A stretch of 64,000 bases of DNA. Origin: Bacilli bacterium (GTDB lineage: Bacteria; Bacillota_I; Bacilli_A; RFN20; CAG-826). Every line of letters begins with the position of its first letter. The first letter of the stretch is position 1. Positions 51,442 through 59,653 of this stretch are shown here, piece by piece. Both the position numbers and the translations under genes were made by a program. The notes under the pieces are model-generated. The model was not told the origin of the DNA. It did no database searches and saw nothing but the letters and a program-made list of their open reading frames with translations. The DNA lies in NCBI GenBank assembly GCA_022653695.1, contig JALCSW010000001.1, forward strand, positions 173,034 through 237,033. The letters run 5' to 3'.

Positions 51442-51942
51442 ATGGACCTTGTGAAACTCGCCGAGATCGGCAAGACGGTCGGCCTCAAAGGCGACGTCCG
51501 CTGCTATTCGCTCACCGATTTCCCCTCGGCCCGCTTCAAACGCGGCCAAAAGCTTTACGTCGGCGAAGGAAACGAGCCCGTCACCGTGGAACGGTTCCGG
51601 GACGAGGGGCGCTTCGTCGTCCTCGCCTTCAAGGAGTGGCCGACGATCGAGGAAGCCGAGAAGCACCTTCGCCAGAGCGTTTCCATCGCCAAGGACGAGG
51701 CCCCGCTTCCAAAAGGCTACTACCGCCTCGAGGATTTGAAAGGGTGCGAGGTCGCCGACGAAAAAGGAGCCAAGCTCGGCGTCGTCTCCGACGTCCTTAG
51801 TTACGCCCCCGTCAAAACCCTCCGCGTGAAACGCGAGGGCGGGCGCGACTTCTTCGTTCCTTTTCTGATGGGGAAATTCGTCCTTTCGATCGACCTCGAC
51901 GCGAAAAGGATTACCATTAAGGTCATGGACGGCCTTTTATGA
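51442..51942 (+). CDS. rimM: 16S rRNA processing protein RimM
   Basis: 166 residues: the N-terminal RimM domain (VKLAEIGKTVGLKGDVRCYSLTDFP) and the C-terminal PRC barrel (YYRLEDLKGCEVADEKGAKLGVVSDVL). It helps mature the 30S head. It follows khpA by 22 bases and overlaps trmD. Confidence 0.96.
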   Translation: MDLVKLAEIGKTVGLKGDVRCYSLTDFPSARFKRGQKLYVGEGNEPVTVERFRDEGRFVVLAFKEWPTIEEAEKHLRQSVSIAKDEAPLPKGYYRLEDLKGCEVADEKGAKLGVVSDVLSYAPVKTLRVKREGGRDFFVPFLMGKFVLSIDLDAKRITIKVMDGLL

Positions 51943-52712
51943 GGATAACGATCCTCACTTTGTTCCCCGCGATGTTCGACGGGTTCCTCGAGAACTCGAT
52001 CATTAAGCGCGCCCTGGCCAAGAAATGCGTCAGCGTCGACATCGTCGACATCCGTTCCTTCACGAAGGATAAATACGGCCGCACCGACACCCCGCCAATA
52101 GGCGGAGGGGCCGGCCTCATCGAGAAATGCCAGCCCATCGTGGACGCGCTCCGCTCCGTGAGAACGCCCGGAAGCCATGCCGTCCTTTTCTCCCCGCGCG
52201 GGGAAACCTATGACGAGAGAAAAGCCCAAAGATACGCCAAACTGGGTCACCTGATCCTCGTCTGCGGCCACTACGAGGGGGTCGACGAAAGGGTCAACCA
52301 TTACGTCGACGAGCTCCTTTCGATCGGGGATTACGTCCTCACCGGGGGCGAAATCCCCGCCATGGCGGTCTCCGATTCGGTCATCCGTCTGCTCGAGGGG
52401 GCCATCGCCAAGGAATCCCTCGTGGACGAATCCTTCAACGCGCCGCTCCTCGAGTACCCCCAATACACCGAACCGGCCGACTATGAGGGCCTGAAAGTGC
52501 CGCCCTTGCTCTACACGGGCGACCACGGGGCCATCGCCAAGTGGCGCCGCCAGCGATCCCTCGACCTCACGCGGAAACTCAGGCCGGACCTCTTCAAGAA
52601 ACTGGAGCTCACGAAACAGGACAGAAAACTTCTCGCCGAGCTCGACGGCGGAGAGACCCCCAAGTGGGAAACCGCCGCTCTCGAAAAAGGTAAGAAGTTC
52701 ATTAAAAAATGA
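51939..52712 (+). CDS. trmD: tRNA (guanine-37-N1) methyltransferase
   Basis: 257 residues. TrmD features include ILTLFPAMFDGFLENSIIKRA, the SAM-binding knot LILVCGHYEGVDERV and SIGDYVLTGGEIPAM. It methylates G37 to prevent frameshifting. It overlaps rimM by 4 bases and ends inside a strong terminator. Confidence 0.98.
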   Translation: MRITILTLFPAMFDGFLENSIIKRALAKKCVSVDIVDIRSFTKDKYGRTDTPPIGGGAGLIEKCQPIVDALRSVRTPGSHAVLFSPRGETYDERKAQRYAKLGHLILVCGHYEGVDERVNHYVDELLSIGDYVLTGGEIPAMAVSDSVIRLLEGAIAKESLVDESFNAPLLEYPQYTEPADYEGLKVPPLLYTGDHGAIAKWRRQRSLDLTRKLRPDLFKKLELTKQDRKLLAELDGGETPKWETAALEKGKKFIKK

Positions 52713-52732
52713 GGCTTAGCCTCATTTTTTTC
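52705..52732 (+). terminator. Terminator of the rpsP-trmD operon
   Basis: ATGAGGC / GCCTCAT stem with a TTA loop and seven T on the plus strand; it overlaps the trmD stop and the end of the convergent flavin reductase gene. Confidence 0.85.
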
Positions 52733-52733
52733 T

Positions 52734-53228
52734 TTATTCGACGAACGCTTTCACGATTCTGGCGACATACATCGAGTGGTGGCTTCCGTCGGGATAGTAT
52801 TTTTCCCTGATCGCGGGATCGAGGATATCTTCGCTTGGGAGCGCGGTCGAAAGAAGTTTCTTTCCGACGATGACGAGTTTCGATTCCTTGAAGTAAGGGA
52901 TCCCGTCCTCATGGAGGAGAGTGAGCCCGCTTTCCCCGATCTTGTCCTCGTCGCGGCCCGAGACCCGCCCGAAGTATTTCCATAAGTCGGCGTGCTTTTT
53001 CTCGAGCAGGCACACCGAATAGCCGTCGGCCTTTTCGAAGAGATCGTGCGAGTAGCGGGACGTCTTGATGAAAACGAAGACGCAGGGAACGGACCAAAGG
53101 TTCCCTAGGGCACCCCAGGCGATCGTGATGGCGTTCCTCTTCCCTTCCGCCTCCACCACCGCCACGGCGGGATGGGCAAAAAGGAGGAAGGGATCGTAAG
53201 GAATTCCTTTCGGATCGATTTCCTTCAT
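52734..53228 (-). CDS. Flavin reductase-like FMN-binding protein
   Basis: 164 residues of the flavin reductase-like split-barrel family, shown by NAITIAWGALGNLWSVPCVFVFIKTSRYSHDLFEKADGYSVCLL (FMN contact region) and the ending HHSMYVARIVKAF. Such proteins reduce flavin or use FMN in redox reactions; the partner is unknown. The start overlaps the ffh stop by 4 bases, so it is cotranscribed with the SRP genes, which is not usual. Confidence 0.85.
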   Translation of the reverse strand: MKEIDPKGIPYDPFLLFAHPAVAVVEAEGKRNAITIAWGALGNLWSVPCVFVFIKTSRYSHDLFEKADGYSVCLLEKKHADLWKYFGRVSGRDEDKIGESGLTLLHEDGIPYFKESKLVIVGKKLLSTALPSEDILDPAIREKYYPDGSHHSMYVARIVKAFVE

Positions 53229-54568
53229 CGGAACCCGCCTCCGAAGCCGCCCGGCATCTTGCCGCCACGCTGATACCGCTTCATCATTTTCATCTGTTGC
53301 TTGGCCTGATCGAATTTCTTCAAGACGCGATTCACGTCGGCGTTAACCTTCCCCGCCCCCTTGGCGATGCGGTTCTTCTGCGAGAACTTCAGCGATTCGG
53401 GATGCCGCCTCTCGTAAGGGGTCATCGAATCGATGATGGTCTCGAAATCCTTCATTTGCCGCTCGGCCGCGCTTTTCTGGTCGTCGGTGAGATTGGGCAT
53501 GCCGGGGATCATCTTGGCGATCGCCCCCAAACTGCCGATCTTCTGGACCATTTTCATTTGCTTAAGCATGTCTTCGAGGGTGAACTCGCCCTCCATCATT
53601 TTCCTGGCTTGGCGTTCGGCGTCTTTCTCGTCGATCTTCTCCTTGGCCTTCTCGACCAAAGTGACGACGTCGCCCATGCCGAGGATGCGGTCGGCCATGC
53701 GCGAAGGGTAAAAGACGTCGAGGTCCTCGAGTTTCTCGCCAACGCCGGCGTACTTGATGGGAAGGCCCGTCATGTATTTGATGGACAAGGCCGCGCCCCC
53801 CTTGGCATCGCCGTCGAGTTTCGACATGATGAGGCCGGTGAGACGGACTTCCTTGTTGAAGGCGTTAGCCACGTTCACCGCGTCCTGACCCGACATCGCG
53901 TCCACGAGAAGAAGGGTTTCCTCGGGATGGACCTCCTTGCCGATGTCGGTCAGCTCCTTCATCAGTTTTTCATCAACGGAAAGGCGGCCGGCGGTGTCGA
54001 GAATCAGCAAGTCGTAATTATCCGACTCCGCTTTACTCCTGGCGGCCTTCGCGATCTCGACGGGAGAAACCTCGGTGCCCATTTCGAAGAAATCGACCCC
54101 GATTTCCTCCGCGATGGTCCGCAGCTGGTCGAGGGCGGCCGGGCGATAAACGTCAAGCCCGGCGAGCAGAACCCTCTTGCCTTCTTTGCTCTTATAGTGA
54201 AGCGCCAATTTTCCGGCGGTCGTCGTCTTGCCCGAGCCCTGCAAGCCCACGAGCATGAGGGTTGTCGGCCCCCCGTGGGCGAATTCGATGCCCTTATTGT
54301 CCTCGCCCAAAAGGGAGACGATCTCGTCGTGGCATATTTTGATCAGCATCTCGCTCGGGGACACCTTCGCGTAGACCCTCTCGCCAAGGGCTTTTTCCTT
54401 CACGTCGCTGACGAAGGCCTTGACCACTTGGTAGTTGACGTCGCTCTCGAGAAGCGCCACTCGGATTTCCCGCGCCGCTTCGTCCATGTTCGCCTCGGTC
54501 AAAAGGCTTTGGCCCCTCATCTTCTTGAAAACGTTCTGGAAACGTTGGGACAACGATTCAAATGCCAT
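53225..54568 (-). CDS. ffh: Signal recognition particle protein Ffh
   Basis: 447 residues. The NG domain carries GLQGSGKTTTAGKLA, LLILDTAGRLSVD and MSKLDGDAKGGAALS; the Met-rich M domain (KQMKMVQKIGSLGAIAKMIPGM and the final QMKMMKRYQRGGKMPG) binds SRP RNA and signal peptides. It overlaps ylxM by 11 bases and is coupled to it. Confidence 0.98.
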   Translation of the reverse strand: MAFESLSQRFQNVFKKMRGQSLLTEANMDEAAREIRVALLESDVNYQVVKAFVSDVKEKALGERVYAKVSPSEMLIKICHDEIVSLLGEDNKGIEFAHGGPTTLMLVGLQGSGKTTTAGKLALHYKSKEGKRVLLAGLDVYRPAALDQLRTIAEEIGVDFFEMGTEVSPVEIAKAARSKAESDNYDLLILDTAGRLSVDEKLMKELTDIGKEVHPEETLLLVDAMSGQDAVNVANAFNKEVRLTGLIMSKLDGDAKGGAALSIKYMTGLPIKYAGVGEKLEDLDVFYPSRMADRILGMGDVVTLVEKAKEKIDEKDAERQARKMMEGEFTLEDMLKQMKMVQKIGSLGAIAKMIPGMPNLTDDQKSAAERQMKDFETIIDSMTPYERRHPESLKFSQKNRIAKGAGKVNADVNRVLKKFDQAKQQMKMMKRYQRGGKMPGGFGGGFR

Positions 54569-54896
54569 GGCTGACGATCTCCTCCAATTTCGCTAAGGCG
54601 GATTCTTTTTCCTTGGGCGAACCCTCGCGGGCTTCTTTCAGAAGCTTTGCCGCCTCCTTTTGGCGGGAAAGCAAGCCGAGTCGGCTTTCGTCCTCTTTCA
54701 TTTTGGAAAGCGACTTCCCGAGCGAATCGCTCACGGCCGCGCGGCTGATGCCTTCGTTCTCGGCGATTTCGGATAGGGAAAGGTCATAGGAATAATAATA
54801 GGAAAAGAGGGCTTTTTCCCGTTCGGTCAATAGCGGGCCGTAAACCTCATAGAGGCGGATGGCCTCGTCCCGATCCGCCAAAATGTCCGCGCTCAC
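54558..54896 (-). CDS. ylxM: YlxM family SRP-associated DNA-binding protein
   Basis: 112 residues. The helix-turn-helix region (LTEREKALFSYYYSYDLSLSEIAENEGISRAAVSDSLGKSLSKM) is typical of UPF0122/YlxM, which is encoded beside ffh and can modulate SRP. It overlaps both ftsY and ffh by a few bases. Confidence 0.95.
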   Translation of the reverse strand: MSADILADRDEAIRLYEVYGPLLTEREKALFSYYYSYDLSLSEIAENEGISRAAVSDSLGKSLSKMKEDESRLGLLSRQKEAAKLLKEAREGSPKEKESALAKLEEIVSHGI

Positions 54897-55864
54897 TTGG
54901 ATCCCCCCAAAAGCAATCCGTGCAAATACTTGTCGAGGTCGAACTCCTCGAGGTCGTCCATTTTCTCGCCGAGGCCGATGAAACGGACCGGAACGCCGAT
55001 CTCGTCGCGGATCGAAAGGATGATGCCGCCTTTGGAAGTGCCATCCATCTTGGTGATGACGACGCCCGAAAGATCCGTGCAGTCCTTGAAGGCGCTCGCC
55101 TGTTCGACGCCGTTTTGCCCCGTCGTCGCGTCGACCACGAGGAAAGTCTCGTGAGGGGCGCCCGGAATGGCGCGCGAAAGGACCCGCTTCGTCTTAGCGA
55201 GCTCATCCATGAGGGCGCTTTTGTTCTGCAAGCGGCCCGCGGTGTCGACGATGCAAAGGTCAATGCCGCGCTCTTTGGCATAGAGGGCCCCGTCATAGGC
55301 CACGGACGCCGGATCGGCCGCTTCCTTGCCGAAAACGATGGGCACTCCAAGACGCGAGGCCCAGACCTTAAGCTGTTCCACCGCCCCCGCCCGAAAGGTG
55401 TCGCCGGCGACGAACATGCATTTTTTGCCCCGTTTTCCATAGCGGTAGGCGAGTTTGGCGATGGTCGTGGTCTTGCCCACCCCATTGACCCCGACGACCA
55501 AAAGAACGGTCGGCCCGCCTTTGGCGAAGCGGATCTCGTTCTCGATGTCCTCGCCTTTGCTCACGTAGTCGACGAACATCATGTCGATAAGTTCGTCGTT
55601 GATCGCGGAAGGATCGCTGATTTTCTCTTTTTCGCTTTTGTCGAGGAGCTTCTCGATCAGGCGAAGCGAAAGGGCAACCCCGACGTCGGCCTCGATCAAG
55701 ATCTGCTCAAGCTCCTCGAAATAGTCGGGGTTGACCGTTTTGTAGCGCCTGGCGAGCTCCGACAGTTTGTCGCCGAAAGAGGCTCGGGACTTACTGAGGC
55801 CCCGATCGAATTTATCCGGTTGCTTTTTTTGGAATTTTCCCTTCAGGAAAGCCAAAACGCCCAT
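54893..55864 (-). CDS. ftsY: SRP receptor FtsY
   Basis: 323 residues from the ATG at 55864; the longer upstream frame is inside rnc and rejected. The NG domain has GVNGVGKTTTIAKLA, DTAGRLQNKSALM and ITKMDGTSKGGIIL. There is no acidic A domain, as in other Gram-positives. It docks SRP at the membrane. It starts 1 base after the rnc stop. Confidence 0.97.
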   Translation of the reverse strand: MGVLAFLKGKFQKKQPDKFDRGLSKSRASFGDKLSELARRYKTVNPDYFEELEQILIEADVGVALSLRLIEKLLDKSEKEKISDPSAINDELIDMMFVDYVSKGEDIENEIRFAKGGPTVLLVVGVNGVGKTTTIAKLAYRYGKRGKKCMFVAGDTFRAGAVEQLKVWASRLGVPIVFGKEAADPASVAYDGALYAKERGIDLCIVDTAGRLQNKSALMDELAKTKRVLSRAIPGAPHETFLVVDATTGQNGVEQASAFKDCTDLSGVVITKMDGTSKGGIILSIRDEIGVPVRFIGLGEKMDDLEEFDLDKYLHGLLLGGSK

Positions 55865-55865
55865 C

Positions 55866-56564
55866 CTATTCGCCCTCCTTGAGCTCGGCCCGCTTGGCCA
55901 TGGCGTTTCGGGCGGCCGCGACTTCGGCGAGCTTCTTGCTTCGCCCTTCGCCGCGCCCCAACTCCTGATCCTCGAAATAGACCGCGGCCACGTAACGTTT
56001 GGCATGGGCCGGGCCCTCTTCGGAAAGGATCCGGTAACGGACGGACTCCTTGTTCTCGGCCTGCATGGCCTCCTGAAGCTCGTTCTTGGGGTTGATGTCG
56101 GGGATGACCTCGGCGTTTTTGATGTCCTCCTCGAAAAGGCCGCGGACGAACTTGTAGCAGAAATCAAGCCCCTGATCGAGGTAGAGGGCCCCGATGAAGG
56201 ACTCGAAAACGTCCTCAAGGACCCTTGAGGCGTTATGGATGTCGCCCTGAAAGGAAACGCCAAGGCGGACGAAATCGTCAAGGCCGAGCTTCCGCCCATA
56301 GGCGGATTCGCTTTCGGTGCGGATGAATTGGGATTTGAGTTTGCTTAAATCCCCCTGCTCCATGTCGGGATGGTAAACGAAGCAAAGCTCGCTCGTCACC
56401 ATGCCGACGACGGCGTCGCCCAAAAATTCGAGACGCTCATAATCGCGGTGACGGGTCCCGACCATGCCGTTGACGCTTGAGTGGGTGAACGCCAACTCGA
56501 AAAGCGTCGGATCGTGGGGCGCGAATCCGAATTTGCGGTACAAAAGCGCCAAGTCCTTAGCCAT
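55866..56564 (-). CDS. rnc: Ribonuclease III
   Basis: 232 residues. The catalytic signature YERLEFLGDAVV and the later EDVFESFIGALYLD acidic motif are intact, and a double-stranded RNA-binding domain follows (NPKNELQEAMQAENKESVRYRILSEEGPAHAKRYV). It processes rRNA and duplex RNA. It overlaps plsX by 8 bases. The smc gene that normally follows in Bacillus is absent. Confidence 0.97.
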   Translation of the reverse strand: MAKDLALLYRKFGFAPHDPTLFELAFTHSSVNGMVGTRHRDYERLEFLGDAVVGMVTSELCFVYHPDMEQGDLSKLKSQFIRTESESAYGRKLGLDDFVRLGVSFQGDIHNASRVLEDVFESFIGALYLDQGLDFCYKFVRGLFEEDIKNAEVIPDINPKNELQEAMQAENKESVRYRILSEEGPAHAKRYVAAVYFEDQELGRGEGRSKKLAEVAAARNAMAKRAELKEGE

Positions 56565-57534
56565 GGGCGACTCCTGCGGCGATTTTTCCGACCAGCCCGG
56601 CCTTGGCGAGTCTATCCGCGAGCTCGATCGCGTGGAAAAAGGCTTCGCCGTCGCTGTTGCCGTGGGCTTTCACGACGACGGCGTTCACGCCGATAAGCAA
56701 GGCTCCGCCGGTCTTCTTGGGGTTCATTTTGCCCTTGAGGGCCTTCAGGCCGCCGCGGACGAAAAGATAGGAGAGTTTGCTCAGCGGGTTCCTCATGAAC
56801 GCTTTCTTGAGCAAACCCGACATCCCTTTGGCGGTCCCTTCGAGCGACTTCAGCATCACGTTCCCGCTGTAACCGTCGGCGACGATGACGTCGGCTTGGC
56901 CCTTTAGGACGGCGGAGGCTTCGATGTTGCCTAGGAAATTAAGGCGCTTATCGGCCTTTAGAAGCGGGAAGGCCGCCTTGCCGAGGGGCGAGCCTTTCCC
57001 ATCCTCGCTTCCGTTGGAAAGGAGCCGTACCCGCGGCTTTTCGATGCCGTAAACCTCTTGGCAATAAAGCGTCCCCATTAGGCCGAACTGGGCAAGTTCC
57101 TCGGCGGTGTTAGCATTTGAGGCGCCAACGTCGAGGACGGTCGCGAATCCGTCGCCCTCGAGATTCGGGAAGGCCGTCACGAGAGCGGGTCGCAAAACGC
57201 CCGGGATTTTCTTGTTGATAAGCGTCGCGGCCGTTAGGAAAGCCCCCGTGGACCCGGCCGAGACGACGCCGTCGGCCCCGGTCAAGGCGACCGCGGAAAC
57301 GGCTTTGACGAGACTGGAGCTCTTTTTGCGAAGGACCTCAAGGACCCCCACGTCCATCTTGAGGACATCCGGGGCGTCGATGACCTCGTAACCCCGTAAG
57401 TCCGCCAGCTCTTCCTTCTTGCCCACCAAAACGAGCGCGGTCTCCGGATGGGCGGCGGAAAAAAGGCGGACCCCTTCCTTGGCGGCGGGACTCCCCAAGT
57501 CGCTTCCCATCATGTCGATCACGAGTTTGCTCAT
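56557..57534 (-). CDS. plsX: Phosphate acyltransferase PlsX
   Basis: 325 residues from the ATG at 57534, supported by an AAAGGA ribosome site. Family parts include IDMMGSDLGSPAAKEGV, GADGVVSAGSTGAFL, VLDVGASNANT and DGYSGNVMLKSLEGTAKGM. It makes acyl-phosphate for phospholipid synthesis from acyl-ACP. Directly after it comes rnc; fabD, fabG and acpP, which usually lie between, are not here. Confidence 0.97.
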   Translation of the reverse strand: MSKLVIDMMGSDLGSPAAKEGVRLFSAAHPETALVLVGKKEELADLRGYEVIDAPDVLKMDVGVLEVLRKKSSSLVKAVSAVALTGADGVVSAGSTGAFLTAATLINKKIPGVLRPALVTAFPNLEGDGFATVLDVGASNANTAEELAQFGLMGTLYCQEVYGIEKPRVRLLSNGSEDGKGSPLGKAAFPLLKADKRLNFLGNIEASAVLKGQADVIVADGYSGNVMLKSLEGTAKGMSGLLKKAFMRNPLSKLSYLFVRGGLKALKGKMNPKKTGGALLIGVNAVVVKAHGNSDGEAFFHAIELADRLAKAGLVGKIAAGVAHG

Positions 57535-57584
57535 ATTCCTTTTCTTTCTCTCGCTAGTATAGCGAGAAGCGAGGGCAATCGCCA

Positions 57585-59576
57585 CTAAGCGAGCGTGCTC
57601 CCTTCGCTCTCCTTCCTCGCTCTTTCGATGATGGCGGCGTATTCGGGGCGTCCTTCGGAGGCGAGGATGGAAGCGGCGTCATCGCGGGCGCATTCGAAAA
57701 TCCTGAAATCGTCGATGACATTGGCGTAGCGGAAATCGGGCAAACCGCTTTGCTTCGTGCCGGCGATTTCGCCCGGCCCCCGCAAACGCAGATCCTCCTC
57801 GGCGATTTTGAAACCGTCCTCGGTGTGGAGAAGGACGGACAGTTTTTCGACGTCCTCCTCTTTTTCCTCGCTCACCATGATGAAGGAAGCGGGGCCTCCG
57901 TCGCGCCCGATGCGGCCCCGAAGCTGATGGAGGCTCGAAAGGGAGAAGTGCGTCGGGTCATAGACCACCATGGCGCTAGCCTCTTTGACGTCGAGCCCGA
58001 CCTCGACAAGGGAAGTGGCCACGAGGATCGGGCTAAGGCCCGTTCGGAAGGCAAGGCCCGCGGCTTCTTTCTCAAGGGGGTCCATCCGCCCATGCATCAT
58101 CGTGACTTTTCCCGGATAGAGGCGCTTGAACGCCTCCGCCCTCTTAAGGACGGAAGAGGCTTCGTCGGCCCCGTTGATCGTCGGGGCGACGACGAAAACG
58201 CGATGGCCGCTTTCCAAAGCTCCGTCGATCGTCTTCTTTATCAGCGCGGAGTCAGGCTTCATAAGGGAAGTCCTCACCTGCCGTTTGCCCGAAGGGAACG
58301 AATAGAGGGAACTCACGTCAAGGTCGCCATAGATGGTGAGGGTGAGGGTCCGGGGAATCGGCGTGGCCGACATGAGCAGAAGATCGGCGTGCTCGCCTTT
58401 CCCAAGGAGCCTTGAGCGCTGATCGACTCCGAATTTATGCTGCTCGTCGATGATGGCCAGGCCAAGGTAAGCGTATTCGACCCCCTTGGAAAAAAGGGCG
58501 TGAGTACCCACCACCACATCGATCGTCCCGTCGGCGATGTCGCGGAGCGTGGCGGAACGTTCGGCCGGAGACAAAGAGCCCACGAGCAAGCCCACGCGGA
58601 CGTTCGTGCCCTTGAAAAAGCCGCAAAGGGTCTCGTAATGCTGATGGGCGAGGGTATCGGTCGGGGCGAGAAACGCCGTCTGCTCGCTTCGCGTGTAATT
58701 GGCGAAGGAAAGCACCCCGGCCACAAGGGTTTTGCCCGTTCCGACGTCCCCCTGAAGAAGCCGGTACATGACGGAGGGCGAATCCATGTCGGCAAGGGCC
58801 TCCTTAACGGCCCGCGCTTGATCTAGGGTCATTTTGTAAGGGAGGTTCGCGACGAATCGCCCCAACTTTTCCTGATCGATTCTCCGGCGACGGTCCTTTC
58901 GAAGCGACTTATTGGCTTTTCGGGCCATCTGGGTGGCGAGGGAAAAGACGAGGGCGTCCTCGTACTTGAGGGTCCGCAGGGCTTGATGGACATCGTCGTA
59001 GGAACTTGGGAAGTGCGCCTTATATAGAGCGTCGAAATGCGATAAAAGCCGATATTTCCGGCTGAATTCAAAAGGCACGACGTCGGGGGTTCTGCCTTTG
59101 GCGGTGAGAAAACACCGTTTCAGCAAGGGAAGGTAGGTTCGCATCGAAACGCTGGCGGGCAATGAGTAGACGGGCCGCAAAGTCCGCCCTGGGTCGATAG
59201 GCCCTTTCACGATGTTGACGAGGGATAGGGCGTGCCGCCTTTTCTCATAGACACCGACGAGGGTGTAGGAAGCCCCTTCCTCAAGGAAGTTTCCAAGGTA
59301 GCGGCGGTTCCAAGCCTCGACGAGAAAGGAGGCCCCGTCTTGGCTCTCGAAATAAAAACGATACAGGATTCTCGCCCCAAAACGAAGAGGGTGAGCCAAG
59401 GGGCCTTTGAGGCGGCCATAGACGACCACCCTTTCCTTGTCTTCGTAAACGGCTTTGACGGGCGTTAAAGCGTAATTCTCGTAGCGGCGCGGAATATGCT
59501 CAAGGACATCCCTTTCCGAAGCGATTCCGTATTGGAGGAGGGCCGCGTTCATGAGCGGGGATCTCGTCAGTTCCAT
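57585..59576 (-). CDS. recG: ATP-dependent DNA helicase RecG
   Basis: 663 residues. An N-terminal wedge/OB domain is followed by helicase motifs: RLLQGDVGTGKTLVAGV (I), AIIDEQHKFGVDQR (II, DEQH), LLMSATPIPRTL (III) and HQLRGRIGRDGGPASF (VI). It remodels stalled forks and Holliday junctions. plsX begins 51 bases downstream. Confidence 0.97.
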   Translation of the reverse strand: MELTRSPLMNAALLQYGIASERDVLEHIPRRYENYALTPVKAVYEDKERVVVYGRLKGPLAHPLRFGARILYRFYFESQDGASFLVEAWNRRYLGNFLEEGASYTLVGVYEKRRHALSLVNIVKGPIDPGRTLRPVYSLPASVSMRTYLPLLKRCFLTAKGRTPDVVPFEFSRKYRLLSHFDALYKAHFPSSYDDVHQALRTLKYEDALVFSLATQMARKANKSLRKDRRRRIDQEKLGRFVANLPYKMTLDQARAVKEALADMDSPSVMYRLLQGDVGTGKTLVAGVLSFANYTRSEQTAFLAPTDTLAHQHYETLCGFFKGTNVRVGLLVGSLSPAERSATLRDIADGTIDVVVGTHALFSKGVEYAYLGLAIIDEQHKFGVDQRSRLLGKGEHADLLLMSATPIPRTLTLTIYGDLDVSSLYSFPSGKRQVRTSLMKPDSALIKKTIDGALESGHRVFVVAPTINGADEASSVLKRAEAFKRLYPGKVTMMHGRMDPLEKEAAGLAFRTGLSPILVATSLVEVGLDVKEASAMVVYDPTHFSLSSLHQLRGRIGRDGGPASFIMVSEEKEEDVEKLSVLLHTEDGFKIAEEDLRLRGPGEIAGTKQSGLPDFRYANVIDDFRIFECARDDAASILASEGRPEYAAIIERARKESEGSTLA

Positions 59577-59615
59577 GATGTTATTTTACCATGGTCGGCT
59601 TCGCTTGGCCGGAAA

Positions 59616-59640
59616 GAAAAAAGCCCGCTCGGCGGGCCTT
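59616..59640 (-). terminator. Terminator between fakA and recG
   Basis: GCCCGC / GCGGGC stem with a 3-base loop and six T on the minus strand. It separates gls24-fakA from the recG run. Confidence 0.85.
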
Positions 59641-59653
59641 CTTCCCTTTTTTC

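Noticed and set aside
55865..56299. Longer N-terminus for FtsY
   Set aside because: The extension is an alternative frame of rnc with a Ser/Arg/Pro-rich composition; homology begins at 55864.
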